Positions 33,101 to 41,493 are shown, counted from the first letter of the stretch. The stretch is 64,000 bases of DNA from Symbiodinium natans (GCA_905221605.1 CAJNDS010002246.1:1-64000), one strand, 5' to 3'. Translations and numbers: made by a program. The notes: a model not told the origin generated them from the letters alone.

Positions 33101-33941
33101 TTTCATGTTGATCGCTGTGTCAGACTCATGTCAAAGCCATGCCTGCAACCTTTCTGCTTATACTCCAGACAATCACTGCCGGCACCATGCATTGGGGGCA
33201 GGGGGGGTGGGGGGCATGGTTTAGGGTTTAGGGTTTAGGGTTTAGGGTTTAGGGTTTAGGGTTTAGGGTTTTGGGTTTAGGGTTTAGGGTTCAGGGAGGG
33301 TTTTTCTTTTGAGGACTCTCATGGTTAGGAGCCCTTCCTTGGAAAGGCTTGGATTTATGGGGGCCCGAGCTTACAAGTACCCTGCATGGCAACACCACAA
33401 GCCATGGGTTTCCCTGCTACCCCGCCCTAGGTTGCCCCCATAATTAAGGCTGTTGAGAGATAATTAAGCCTAATTAAGGCTGTTTAGGGACAATTAAGCC
33501 TAACTAAGGCTATTTAGGGATAATTAAGCCTAATTACGGCTATTTAGGGATAATTAAGCCTAATTAAGGCTATTTAGGGATAATTCAGCCTAATTAAGGC
33601 TAGAGGGGGGTAGTAGGGAAGCCCATGACACAACAACCCTGAAACCAGGAAGCGACCAAACCTTAACTTCGAACCTACGAAAGTCGTCTCCGATGTTGGC
33701 AAAAAAACCCGCGGGCCGTGAGCAACAGCGGTTTAGGGTTTAGGGCTCAGGGTTTAGGGTTTCGGGTTTAGGGTCAACCCGAAGCCCTAAACCCCAAACC
33801 CTAGACCCTAAATCCTAAACCCTAAACCCTAAACCTAGGGTTTCGGGTTCGGGGCTTATAGGGACTTGGCTGTTGGCTGGGAGCTGCGCCCTTCTCGGCA
33901 AGCGCCTTCACCAAGATTTCGTGGTTCTTCCATGTGGCCTC
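27072..33941 (-). CDS. Ankyrin-repeat protein gene, many micro-exons in telomere-filled introns (partial)
   Basis: Ankyrin repeats are 33-residue helix-loop-helix units used for protein binding; partner and location are unknown. Exon pieces read in order on the minus strand at 33868-33941, 32763-32842, 32322-32371, 31476-31523, 30956-30981, 30020-30091, 29734-29773, 28880-28929 and 27072-27138. Joins keep frame and complete the repeat motif. GRTPLHE (donor GC) joins AAFYGYQNLVEFFLDK. ASLSEGRRK (donor GT) joins VALLEATCVAVEGHPIDPLD and NFGQ, then TPLFRAADAGRYE (donor GC), then IVELLVKRGAQTNLLD. Introns of about 250-860 bp hold TTTAGGG/CCCTAAA tracts and hairpin elements. Some exons are certainly missing, both ends are unknown, and whether all pieces belong to one gene is inference. 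The four-piece join 30981-28880 is the strongest part. Confidence 0.68.
27526..27599. mobile_element. Short hairpin element, GGGATGTTCCCC family
   Basis: 74 bp from TTGGGATGTTCCCCTGAAAC to GTACAAGGGGGAACATCCCA. Mostly stem, with a short CATTACTTCCTATA-like middle. It lies in an ankyrin-gene intron if the gene call holds. Confidence 0.8.
27620..27740. mobile_element. Element copy, GGTAGCCCAGTAACCATGTT family
   Basis: Shares GTAGCCCAGTAACCATGTT, GGGGTTGGTTATTTTATAAG and GGGTAAAGGATA words with 58381-58500, where GGGCTACCAAG closes the right end as a partial inverted repeat. Confidence 0.6.
27943..28020 (-). repeat. Interstitial telomeric tract (CCCTAAA)n with CCCTGAA units
   Basis: About ten units. 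Confidence 0.9.
28512..28560 (+). repeat. Interstitial telomeric tract (TTTAGGG)n
   Basis: About six units. Confidence 0.92.
28880..28929 (-). CDS. Ankyrin exon piece (helix 2 and loop)
   Basis: Acceptor CCGCAG at 28930-28931, then ATT GTG GAG: IVELLVKRGAQTNLLD. It ends CTC CTC GAC AG before GC. 50 bp; joins in phase 0 to the exon at 29734-29773. Confidence 0.68.
28948..29093 (+). repeat. Very long telomeric tract (TTTAGGG)n inside an inferred ankyrin intron
   Basis: About 20 nearly perfect units, among the longest in the window. The tract starts about 18 bp from the inferred 3' splice site of the exon at 28880-28929. Confidence 0.96.
29290..29660. repeat. Degenerate CCTTGAA/CCTTAAA-rich low-complexity region
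   Basis: Loose repeats of CTTGAAGCC, CCTCCTGAAAACC and CTTAAGACCC. A long plus frame (29099-29452) runs through it, but its K/P/L-rich composition mirrors the repeat. A similar region lies at 55990-56160. Confidence 0.7.
29734..29773 (-). CDS. Ankyrin micro-exon (helix 1)
   Basis: Acceptor CCTAG, then G ACC CCC CTC: TPLFRAADAGRYE, 40 bp. GAG is followed by a GC donor (GCTGGG). Confidence 0.68.
29828..29996. mobile_element. CTTGGAGGTTCATGG-family element with a telomeric tract inside
   Basis: Internal TTATAACTGTACATATAACC and CCTCAAGTGCCC words and the right end ACCATGAACCTCCAAG (then TA) match the family. About eight CCCTAAA units (29911-29974) interrupt it, and the left end is replaced by TTTAGGG DNA at 29795-29825. 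It lies in the inferred intron between exons 30020-30091 and 29734-29773. Confidence 0.7.
30020..30091 (-). CDS. Ankyrin exon piece whose splice acceptor lies in a telomeric variant unit
   Basis: G GTC GCC CTG CTT follows GGGCTTAG on the minus strand, so the AG acceptor is supplied by a telomere-like GGGCTTAGGG unit. It reads VALLEATCVAVEGHPID then PLDNFGQ, and ends before GACGC (GA donor) or one base on. Confidence 0.65.
30090..30150 (-). repeat. Interstitial telomeric tract (CCCTAAA)n
   Basis: About eight units, directly at the exon 30020-30091 boundary. Confidence 0.93.
30655..30888 (-). repeat. Long mixed telomeric tract with CCCTAAG and CCCTAGA blocks
   Basis: About 30 units. A CCCTAAG...CCCGAGACCCTAGACC segment occurs twice (about 30706-30735 and 30812-30845), so the tract grew by a segmental duplication. 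Confidence 0.92.
30956..30981 (-). CDS. Ankyrin micro-exon, 26 bp
   Basis: Acceptor TTCCAG, then GCT TCC CTG TCG GAG GGC CGG CGG AA, then GT. The split AA|G codon is completed by the exon at 30091, giving ASLSEGRRK-VALLEA. The very short length makes this the least certain of the four joined pieces. Confidence 0.55.
31040..31148. mobile_element. 109-bp inverted-repeat element, near-identical to the RCC1-gene copy
   Basis: CCCTAAAGGTCCATGTACCT at the left, GTACATGGACCCGTAGGG at the right. By eye it has four mismatches to 16510-16618. Flanking triplets are CTA and TTA, so the duplication is imperfect. It lies between ankyrin exons. Confidence 0.88.
31476..31523 (-). CDS. Ankyrin exon piece
   Basis: Acceptor CGTCAG, then GCA GCT TTC: AAFYGYQNLVEFFLDK. 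The donor is either AAG|GC or GCGG|GT four bases on. Joins in phase 0 to the exon at 32322-32371. Confidence 0.66.
31540..31588 (-). repeat. Interstitial telomeric tract (CCCTAAA)n
   Basis: About six units with CCCTCAA and CCCTGAA variants. Confidence 0.9.
32322..32371 (-). CDS. Ankyrin exon piece
   Basis: Acceptor CCCAAG, then GG GCG ACC: GATIDFADYQGRTPLHE, 50 bp, with a GC donor (GAG|GCCAGG). Joined to 31523 it makes a textbook ankyrin helix pair. Confidence 0.66.
32388..32480 (+). repeat. Degenerate telomeric tract
   Basis: GGGTTTA, GGGTTCA and TTTAGGA variants. Confidence 0.85.
32763..32842 (-). CDS. Ankyrin-like exon piece
   Basis: Acceptor AACAAG, then the frame VRRLVHVRAFLLSEKGRF followed by EANRPLAEQ, fitting helix 2, loop and the PLAE start of the next helix. 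Donor CAG|GC. Other frames are partly open, so confidence is lower. Confidence 0.45.
33050..33124 (-). CDS. Exon-like segment
   Basis: Between ATGAG (acceptor) and CAG|GTCTTG (GT donor) the minus frame reads DTAINMKVEALNKLWLKNGL then ASRQ. It is helix-rich and could be a diverged ankyrin unit; not certain. Confidence 0.4.
33220..33297 (+). repeat. Interstitial telomeric tract (TTTAGGG)n
   Basis: About ten units. Confidence 0.94.
33403..33627. mobile_element. Inverted-repeat element with an internal 30-bp tandem array
   Basis: Ends CATGGGTTTCCCTGCTACCCC... and ...GGGTAGTAGGGAAGCCCATG pair. Inside, a 30-bp unit beginning TAATTAAGGC and containing TTTAGGGA repeats 5.4 times (starts 33441, 33471, 33501, 33531, 33561, 33591); each unit is itself partly palindromic (TAATTAAGGC/GCCTAATTA). 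A relative lies at 61290-61493. Confidence 0.82.
33868..33941 (-). CDS. Ankyrin-like exon piece
   Basis: Acceptor GCCGAG, then EATWKNHEILVKALAEKGAA, matching ankyrin helices 1-2. The downstream end is not defined. Confidence 0.45.
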
Positions 33942-33963
33942 CTCGGCGAAGGGGTGCGAAAAA

Positions 33964-34017
33964 CCCTAAGCCCTAAACCCTAAACCCTAAACCCTAAACC
34001 CTAAACCCTAAACCCCC
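33964..34017 (-). repeat. Interstitial telomeric tract (CCCTAAA)n
   Basis: About seven units. Confidence 0.93.
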
Positions 34018-34171
34018 CAACTCGGGGCTTCCTTGCGGATCGGGATGCAGGGCTTTTGGGCCCTCAGGGCTTTACAAGGCCTGACGTCACAATATTCTAC
34101 ACCCTGAGCCCTCAACTACTGTCTTGGGGTAGTTACATGGTCCCTTTTAAGGGTCTAGGTTTCAAGGTTTC

Positions 34172-35260
34172 ACGGTTTAGGGTTTAGGGTTTAGGGTTTA
34201 GGGTTTAGGGTTCCCTTAATATGGGAACCTTTAATGGGGACTCCTTACATACTCCTTATATACCCTTTACAACCCAAGGGCCCATACTTCAGAACCCTGA
34301 ACTACCCTTAGATACTATTTGCGTAAGAACACCTTAACAAATATGAAATATTCTCCCTAAGACGGTGAATACTGTGATTGTCATCGTTCATATTTGGGGA
34401 GGGTTCTTAAACAACCAGTAGCAAGCCCTAAACTCTTTTAACGCTAAACCCTACCCACTAAACCCTAGATCCCTCCCCTAACACCTCAAAGCCCAAAGCC
34501 AGTTTTGCAAAAACAAAACAGTCTTTTGGAAGGCTTGTGTACGCATGCCGGGCCTCTCGGGGCCTCCAACAATATCGAGGGACGTCGGTTGGGGGGTTTA
34601 GGGTTTAGGGTTTAGGTTTAAGGTTTAAGGTATAGGGTTTAGGGTTGCCTGATGGGTCCCGGAAACTCTGACTCGACATTGCCTTGAGTGGAAACCGCTA
34701 TTCCTAAACAGCCCCTAAAGGCCCTAAACCCTAAAGCCCCTAAACCCCAAACCCGAAACCCCAAACCCTAAACCTCAAACCCTAACCCCAAACCTTGAAC
34801 CGCAAACCCTAAACTTCAAAGACAAGTGAGTGGGGGGGTGGCGGCCGGGATTAAGTTTCCTCATAGCGTCTAAATGCGTCAAAGATTGGGGTGGGGGGGG
34901 GCTTCGAGACGAAGAGGGATGTTGTAGGTCTTATAAGCCTCTTTCTTCGCGGCTTTGAGAGTACAACCCCAAAATCGGGCTATTTTCCTTACTGCCGGGT
35001 TTCGGTGTCTAGGATCATTCAGGGCGTGCCCTTGTGCAATGTGTCTTTCTGCTGCAACTGTGATGGGAGGTTGCAGGTCTTGGGGATTCAGGGGTTTAGG
35101 ACTGAGGGTTTCCTGCAAGGTTTAGGGCGTGCCTATTTCTGAACCCTAAACCCTAAACCCTAAATCCTAAACCCTGAACCCTAAACCGCAGAAGCCTCCC
35201 TTAAATCCGCCTCAAAGGCCCTTGAGGGTTTGTAGAGGGTGCCGGGGTTTTGGGCCCTAA
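34172..35260. other. Short telomeric tracts, element fragments and unique DNA; no gene seen
   Basis: TTTAGGG tract 34172-34213. A diverged GGGACTCCTTACAT...GGGCCCATAC element lies at 34206-34320, with relatives at 14173-14285 and 42900-43006. Degenerate C-strand words at 34710-34815. Overlapping frames at 34879-35142 have no convincing composition. Confidence 0.5.
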
Positions 35261-35263
35261 GAC

Positions 35264-35342
35264 CTAAGCCATTGAGGCCAGCGCCCACAGAGCCGAGCGG
35301 TAGTAGGGTTTCTTGCAATAGTCGAGGCCGTACTCACGTCCT
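35264..35342 (-). CDS. Exon-like segment, possibly ankyrin
   Basis: The minus frame reads REYGLDYCKKPYYRSALWAL then ASMA and a stop. The SALWALA core could match the TPLHEA position of an ankyrin unit with an intron following. Assignment to the downstream ankyrin gene is a guess. Confidence 0.35.
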
Positions 35343-35345
35343 CCA

Positions 35346-35460
35346 AGGGTTTAAGGGTTTAAGGGTTCAAGGGTTTAAGGGTTTAAGGGTTCAAGAGTTG
35401 AAGGGTTTAAGGGTTGAAGGGTTCAAGGCTTTAAGGGTTTTTGTGTTTGGGGTTTAAGGG
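35346..35460 (+). repeat. Octamer array (AAGGGTTT)n
   Basis: About 13 eight-base units with TTCAAGGG and TTGAAGGG variants. Confidence 0.92.
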
Positions 35461-36728
35461 TTGTGCCAAAGTTCCCGGCAATCTACTTACTACTTACACA
35501 GTGTCATGGCTACCAACCTGCCCAAACCCAGAAAAGACACCTGCTAGAGTCTGCTAGAGTTAGGTTTCAGGGTTCAGTGGTGCTCCCAGAACCCAAATTC
35601 CCAATTCCCACCCTGCCCCTCCGCAAGTACTGCCTAAACCCTAACCCTAAAAGATAAACCCCTATAAATCCCAAACTGCAAACCCCAAACCCCATCTTCA
35701 CAAACCCTAAACCCGAAAAAAACACCTAACTCCCAAATTCCTAAACCCTAAACCTGAAGCGGGATACTTGGGATCGTGCCGGTGGGGGGTGGGGGGGGGA
35801 AGGGGGGCTTTAGAACCCTGAAATGTCACAAGTGGCTTCGGGCTGGTAGGGCGTGAGGGTTGCAAGAGCTTGTACAGAGCTAGGTTGGGGTTCTCCGGCT
35901 AAAGGTTAGGGTTTTGCGGAAGATGCGGAAATGTGCGGATTCAGATCTGCGCTTGGGGGTTTTTAGGTTGGGGGTGGTTGGGGGTCCAGGGGCATTTGCA
36001 CGCGGCGCATTTGCTTCAAGTAGGTACATGGGTAGATTGTTAATTTAGTAGAGTACTTACCTTCACTACTGTTACCTAGCCCCTAAACCCTGAACGCTGT
36101 GAACCCTAAACCTTAAACCCTACACCCTGAACTGCAGCTCAAGGGATTGAGGTTCGAGGTTTGCGGAGGGTTTCGGGAAGTTTTGAGGTCTATAGGGGTC
36201 CGAAAACCCAGAGGCAGCCTAAGGATCAAGTTGGGGTTGAGAGTTCAGGTGTTTAGGGTTTAGGGCTTAGGCTTAGGGCGGAACCCTGCAACAGGAGCGC
36301 GGTTCCGCCCGAATGGGTTAGGATGTGGGATTTGGGGTTTAGGGTTTAGGGGTTTGGGGGTTTAGGGGTTTAGGGGTGTAGGGTTTTAGTTTTCACGGAC
36401 CCTTCCTTCAATGTACTGACCTCTTGGATATGATGCGTATGATGCAAGGTTGCTGCATCGGAAAACAAGCAATCCCCTATACAAGCCGCAAGCCTGGACA
36501 CCCTACACACCCTGTACACCCTGTGCTATAAAACCCTGTAAACCCTGAAAACCCTATAACGCCCTACCGACCCTGATCTAGGCGCCTGATTAATTAGAAT
36601 AGGGCCGGGGGGGGGGTTGGGTCATTTTTAGTAGATCTTGATAGGGACCATAAGGGAATGCTACTAACTAGTAATTCTTCCGACCCCCCCCCATATTGAG
36701 TAGTTTAATTATTGGAAATCCGATTCGC
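35461..36728. other. Unique DNA, no gene seen
   Basis: Scattered GGGTTTA words (36245-36385) and an element-like pair: GGGCCGGGGGGG...GGGACCATAAGGGAATG (36600-36700) resembles GGGACCATGAGGGAATATCC at 31690-31735. No reading frame accepted. Confidence 0.45.
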
Positions 36729-38263
36729 TCATGCGACTTCCAAGGAAAAGCTCGCGCCATCCCACACGGAGCCGATGCGCAGATCTCGCAGCTTGCGGCC
36801 TGCGAAGGAGCCCTTCCTCGGCTTGGCCCCGCGACAGGCTCTGAAAAAGGGGGGGTTTAGAGCTTAGGGTTTAGGGTCTTAGGGTGTGGGTCCTTAAGGA
36901 GGGAAGGAAGGAAGGGAAGGAGGGAGGGAGGAAGGGAGGAAGGGAGCAAGGGAGGAAGGGAGGAAGGGAGCAAGGGAGGCAGGGAACAAGGAAGGAAGGA
37001 AGGGAAGAAGGAAGGGAAGTAGGAAGGAAGGAAGGAAGGGAAGAAGGAAGGGAAGAAGGAAGGGAAGAAGGAAGGGAAGAAGGAAGGGAAGAAGGAAGGG
37101 AAGAAGGAAGGGAAGAAGGAAGGGAAGAAGGAAGGGAAGGAGGAAGGGAAGAAGGAAGGAATGGAGCTCCTGAAGTAAGATCAAATATAACCGTATAACC
37201 AAAAGCCACAGGGTTATTGCTGTTCGCCGAAGCCTCCTATAAACAGAAAAGTCTTTAACAACGGCAACTCGCCACCTAAAACTGCTCTGTATACACAATA
37301 GAGGCAAACCAAACGGTACAAAGCGCCACATGCTTGCCTAAGTTTCTCATGCAACTCGACGATCAGATGCAGGCCCCATCGCCCAACGACTCGGGCCCCG
37401 GGTGCCAAAAGAGGAAGGTAATTCTGCAGATCTTCCAGCATGCCCTCGCGGGAGAAGCGGGCGTCCAGCACCAAGAGGTCCACAGAAAGACCCTCTTTGG
37501 CCAGCAGCTGGCTGGCCCTTGTGGTGCTCATCGGCATCATCAGGCGCACGCGGGAGCCGAACGGCAAGAGTCGCCCCTTCACTTCTTCCAGGGCAACGGA
37601 CACATTTCCGAACAAGTACCTGTCTGGATCTACCAGCAAGTCCACGCCCACCAGGCGAATCCACTCATACCTGGACAGCAGATACTGACTCAGCCAACCG
37701 AAGCGCACGCCCAGCTCAACGACTTGCACCTGACGTTGCAAGGTCAGGAATCGGTGGGCCGCGGCCCCCTCCACCAGGTGGAAAAACCTCATGTGCCCCA
37801 GCAGAAACGGAACGTGTTGTTGAAGTGTTGAGAATTTGCTTATTCAAATGAAAAAGAAAAGGTTTCGAAAACTAACCCCCCAAGAAGGGAGAAGACTAGA
37901 CGCCGACAACAGTGAGTCTCCTCGAAGGCGACAGGGGCGTGGATCCTGCCAGACTCCGCATAACTGGGCGCGTTGCAGAGAAACGCCACCTTGGAAATGA
38001 GAGCCACGCCTGCCTTCGTGAGCTGCTTCGATGTCCAGAAGAGCCGATCAAGATCGACGTTGAGCTCCATATGGGCGTCGAAGCTGGTATGGACGTAGGG
38101 AGCAGCCGTATCCCGAAGCAAATTCGACACGAGTGTGTGGTGTCTCTGCAAGATAGCCACGACATCTCCCAGGCCAGGGGCAGCGCTCAAGCGATGTTGG
38201 GTCTCGCAGCTCTTGGCCTAAGTGCGTCTTCAATCGAAGGGACATCACTTGCTGCGACAACAT
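36729..38263 (-). CDS. Class I SAM-dependent methyltransferase-like protein, three inferred exons
   Basis: Likely transfers a methyl group from SAM; substrate unknown. Motif I is VVELGVRFGWLSQYLL (E-x-G-x3-G), with an acidic LVGVD strand after it; later come VDLLVLDA and LLAPGARVVG, as in Methyltransf_24-type folds. Exon 2 spans 37338-37838. It joins exon 3 (36729-36840) by an AG|GCAAG donor and a pyrimidine-rich TTTTTCAG acceptor, giving HEKLRACRGAKPRKGSF and ending SLEVA-stop. Exon 1 is 38263-37919 and joins by a GA donor (GAGGA|GACTC) and AATAAG acceptor, giving VAFEDKFSTLQQH. Exon 1 starts MLSQQVMSLRLKTHLGQELR. It needs one fewer C in the CCCC at 38177-38180 to reach GLGDVVAILQRHH and MELNVDLDRLFW. 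That base is either an assembly error or a disabling insertion. Upstream regulation is not visible. Confidence 0.68.
36899..37163 (+). repeat. Purine-only GGAA/GGGAAGAA repeat inside the methyltransferase intron
   Basis: About 265 bp of A/G on the plus strand with GAAGGAAGGGAA units. It lies in the inferred 497-bp intron 36841-37337. On the gene's sense strand it is a long pyrimidine tract (TTCC) upstream of the acceptor. Long Lys/Glu/Gly or Leu/Pro/Ser frames here are repeat translations. Confidence 0.95.
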
Positions 38264-39446
38264 AGGCCCTCAGACCCCTAGACACGCTAACCCAGGCCCG
38301 CAACCCACATTCCGGAATGCCTTATTAACCCTACAGCTCAGACTCAGCCAGTGTCTTCAAGAACCTGAACATTACGGGCAGCTTCCAACACAGACGACCC
38401 CTTTAGATGCCCCCAAAACAGTGAGAGACCATGTGCCCTACTTTGGAATAGACCCTGGAACAAAAGTATATACTTTGTGGGTATAAAGTACGTAGCTAGA
38501 ATAGGAACCCAGAACCAAAAAAACAATCTTAAGTATTAAAGTATAGTACTCTAGGACCAACTTTCTTTAAGCTTTAAAGTATAGTACTCTAAAGCCCATG
38601 TGAGCCCCGGCATCCAAAAGAGACAACGGTCTCGCATTTCGGGAGCTCCGACATCCCAGTAGCTCAAAAAACGATGACAGTTTCGCATTGGGATGTTCCC
38701 CCATTACACTAGACCCTACTAAGTAGCTATAATAGGAACCCAGAAGCCCCTTATAATGGATCCTACTAAGTAGCTAGAATAGACCCTACTTTGGAGCAGA
38801 CCCTGGGAAAGAAGGTATATACTTTTTAGGTATAAGTAGCTATAGTAGGAGCCCAGAAGCAAAACAAAGTATTGAAGTGTAGTACTCCAAAACCCAGTAG
38901 CAGTCCCCAGTAAGGACTGCAAGTACAAGGGGGAACATCCCCAAGTTTCGCATGTTGCGAGCCCAGAAGAACCGAAAGAGATGACAGTTTCAGAAGGACG
39001 GCGCGCGCTGCAACGCTCGCGCTTCGGCAAGAGCACGTTTCGCCGAAAACGCCAGCAAGTTTGGATGATCCCCCTTATACTTACAGTCCTTAATGGGCTG
39101 GTTGTCCCCTGTTATACTGCCTCCTTAGACTCTCTCTTTATCTATATATATATATATATATATCTATATGCAAAGGGGAGCATGCCAACCAGCAAGCCCC
39201 GATTCAAAAAAAACCAAAAAACAAAAAACAAGACTTTCTTACTCTTGATGTTGGAACCCCTACCTGTATAGTTGGTGTTGACACACTTTTTGGGGAATAG
39301 CAGGAGCCCCCGCCAAAACAAAGGTACCCGCAATTTTCCGAAACTCCCTGAAAAAAAACTGACCTCCCCGGCCTCTAGAAGACCCCAGACGCTAAATGCT
39401 AAATGCCAATCCCTAACTCCTAAACCCTGAACCCTGAACCCTAAAC
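38264..39446. other. Unique DNA with duplicated AT-rich words and hairpin elements; no gene seen
   Basis: Two diverged copies of a GACCCTACTTTGG...GTATATACTTT...GTAGCTA unit lie at about 38435-38510 and 38775-38855. A TA microsatellite lies at 39138-39166. A partial GATCCCCCTTATACTTACAG arm lies at 39068. Confidence 0.5.
38689..38944. mobile_element. Expanded GGGATGTTCCCCC-family element
   Basis: Left TTGGGATGTTCCCCCATTAC; right GTACAAGGGGGAACATCCCC. The 256-bp interior carries the GACCCTACTTTGG-type unit, so it is an element with captured or inserted DNA. Confidence 0.6.
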
Positions 39447-39479
39447 CCTAAACCCTAAACCCAGTCAGGGTTGGGGGAC

Positions 39480-39610
39480 GATTGCCCACAGGTTGCATGA
39501 TCCACCGCCGCCAGCATGGCGGCCAGCAAGCTGTCGTCGACGGCGAAGTTCGCGGTATCAGGGCTGATGGTACCCTGACAGGGCTCGCACAAGAGCACGG
39601 CCACGACCCA
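39480..39610 (-). CDS. Exon-like segment
   Basis: The minus frame reads WVVAVLLCEPCQGTISPDTA then NFAVDDSLLAAMLAAVDHAT. Good composition, ends undefined. It is the last of five minus-strand exon-like pieces in 39.5-42.5 kb. Confidence 0.38.
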
Positions 39611-39819
39611 AGCAGGTTGAGTTGAGGTTGAGGGGATTTCGGTGTATAGGCTGTATAGGGTTCGAGGCTGTATAGGTGTAGGCGGAGGAGAGCTGATCCC
39701 AAACCCTTTACGTTTAACACCTACCCCACACCGTGAGACCTCAGGTGTCGCCCCGACACCAGATACACGCTTTCCGAAGGGAGTCCGCAACGCACCATAC
39801 CAGCTGCATTGGTTATCGA

Positions 39820-39935
39820 TCATCCTCATCCTCATCCTCATCCTCCTCCTCCTCCTCATCACCATCATCAGCACCATCATCATCACCATCGCCGCCATCA
39901 CTGCGATCAGATCACCATCAGCAGCAGCACCGCCA
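39820..39935. repeat. ATC/CTC trinucleotide microsatellite
   Basis: CATCCT, CTC and CATCAC runs. Overlapping His/Ser/Pro- or Met/Arg-rich frames are artefacts of the repeat. Confidence 0.92.
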
Positions 39936-40199
39936 CCACCATCATCGTCGCCCTACGCGACTTCCCCGACGTCCCCCCTCGTCGGTCGTTGTCGCTATCA
40001 GGACATCCCAGGGTAGCTTTCCCGGAGTGAAGCACACGGTTCTCTTGGCGTGAAAAGTATGTACCTTGTGTTGAAGTACCCTAAATAATTTGCTCCGTAA
40101 AATAAACCCGCAACACTACAAGGGACCCTGGAATTTTGGGATTCCACGCCATCCACGATTGCGACAGCTGCCAGTTGTTTTCTGAACCTCTTTGCAGGC

Positions 40200-40345
40200 A
40201 ATCCTAAACCCTAAGCCCTAAAAAGCCCTAATAAGCCCCAAAAAACAGTAAACCCTAAACCCTAAACCCTAAACCCTAAACCCTAAACCCTAAACCCTAA
40301 ACCCTAAACCCTAAACCCTAAACCCTAGACCCTAGACCCTAAACT
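40200..40345 (-). repeat. Long telomeric tract (CCCTAAA)n
   Basis: Degenerate at the start, about 13 nearly perfect units at 40248-40335, then CCCTAGA units. Confidence 0.95.
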
Positions 40346-40351
40346 AAGGCC

Positions 40352-40481
40352 CAAGCAGAGAAGCCGGGCAGAACGCTTCTTGCCAGAATCGAGACGTCCG
40401 CCAGCCCCCGGCCTGCCGCCTCCAGTAGTTGCAGCGACAGGGCTTTGGTGGCATCCAGAGCCTTCACTACCTTGGTCGTAG
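40352..40481 (-). CDS. Exon-like segment exactly bracketed by inverted telomeric tracts
   Basis: After acceptor CGACCAAG the minus frame reads VVKALDATKALSLQLLEAAG then RGLADVSILARSVLPGF. The reading frame ends in GTTTAGGG, where the telomeric unit could itself serve as GT donor. Helical and clearly protein-like; family unknown. Confidence 0.45.
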
Positions 40482-40553
40482 GGTTTAGGGTTTAGGGTTT
40501 AGGGTTTAGGGTTTAGGGTTTAGGGTTTAGGGTTTAGGGTTTAGGGTTTAGGG
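40478..40553 (+). repeat. Interstitial telomeric tract (TTTAGGG)n
   Basis: About eleven units, starting about 2 bp from the exon-like segment. Confidence 0.95.
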
Positions 40554-40861
40554 TTGGGACGCGTTTAGGCTTTAGGCTTTCGGGTTTAGGTCTTAGGGTG
40601 GGGACCACATGCCTAGAGACTCCAGTACCCCTTAATTAGTCCTTTAAGTATCAGAGGTTCAAGGAATTTAGGGGCATTGGAGTCTCTCGGTTAACCCTAG
40701 AAGGGTTTAGGGGTTCACACTTACCTGAAGAGGGACTATACTAGTATCAGGGTATCATGGTTCATAGTACCTTAATAGGGATTCTAGTAGAGTGTCATAT
40801 TGCCTAAGTAGGGATTCTAGTAGTGTTAGGGTAGTATGACCTCCCATGTTAGGGCTCAATT

Positions 40862-40988
40862 TGGTCCCCCAAGCTACGGCCTCTCCTTGACAGGACCTCA
40901 GGCACTCCGAGTTCTGCCCCGCCGCCACCCACGTGGCAGACACTGCTTGGACAAGGTGCTCATTGACCTGGGCTCTCGTGTTAAGCAA
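40862..40988 (-). CDS. Exon-like segment
   Basis: After acceptor TTTCAG the minus frame reads LLNTRAQVNEHLVQAVSATW then VAAGQNSECLRSCQGEAVAW. Family unknown. The downstream boundary is unclear. Confidence 0.42.
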
Positions 40989-41233
40989 CTGAAATTTGAG
41001 CTCCCACAAGAAGGATACTACATTATTTACTACAGATATACATACGTGAAAAAAGTATATGTATATATAGAGATAGATATCTACATACCCGATTGCAAAT
41101 GATTATGGCACCACAACTTAAGATTTTAATTAGCTCCTTAACAAGAGCCCAGCGACAGGCCAAGGCAGACCGTATGATCGCCGAAGCTCCTCCTGAAAAG
41201 GCCCCTCCTGGCGGTAAGCATAGCCACCTTTAC

Positions 41234-41493
41234 CCAGGCCAATGGTCGTGGCACCAAGCTCCAGGGACACGTCCTCGCCGGGGAGCTTCTTGAAAAGGCA
41301 GCAAGCCTCGAAGCCACCGGGATAGTTCAACCAGCACTCGCTCTCTGCCGAGCTGCAGCAGCGGGTAGAAGTAAACTCTGCGCTCCAACACTCCTGCGGC
41401 CGTCGGAAGCCAACCAAATTTAAAGCAGGTGGAGAGCTGGCTGCAGCAGCCACCAGGAAACATGGCCACTTGCATCTTGGCGACATCGCGCTG
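41234..41493 (-). CDS. Exon-like segment with a probable one-base frameshift
   Basis: Acceptor GATTCAG, then QRDVAKMQVAMFPGGCC and FGWLPTAAGVLERRVYFYPLL in one frame. From about 41345 the better frame is one base on: CWLNYPGGFEACCLFKKL, PGEDVSLELGATTIGLG, then donor GTAAAGG. One surplus base would reconcile the halves. No family recognised. Confidence 0.45.

Noticed and set aside
33441-33601. CRISPR-like array of 30-bp repeats
   Set aside because: The 30-bp units are directly adjacent without spacers, lie inside an inverted-repeat element, and the DNA is eukaryotic.
36871-37331. Long Leu/Pro/Ser-rich and Lys/Glu/Gly-rich open frames
   Set aside because: They are translations of the GGAA-type purine repeat, open in several frames at once.
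37334-38265. Plus-strand frames opposite the methyltransferase-like gene
   Set aside because: The minus frames carry the methyltransferase motifs and workable splice joins; the plus frames do not.
39642-40053. His/Ser/Pro-rich plus frames
   Set aside because: Translations of the CATCAC/CTC trinucleotide microsatellite.
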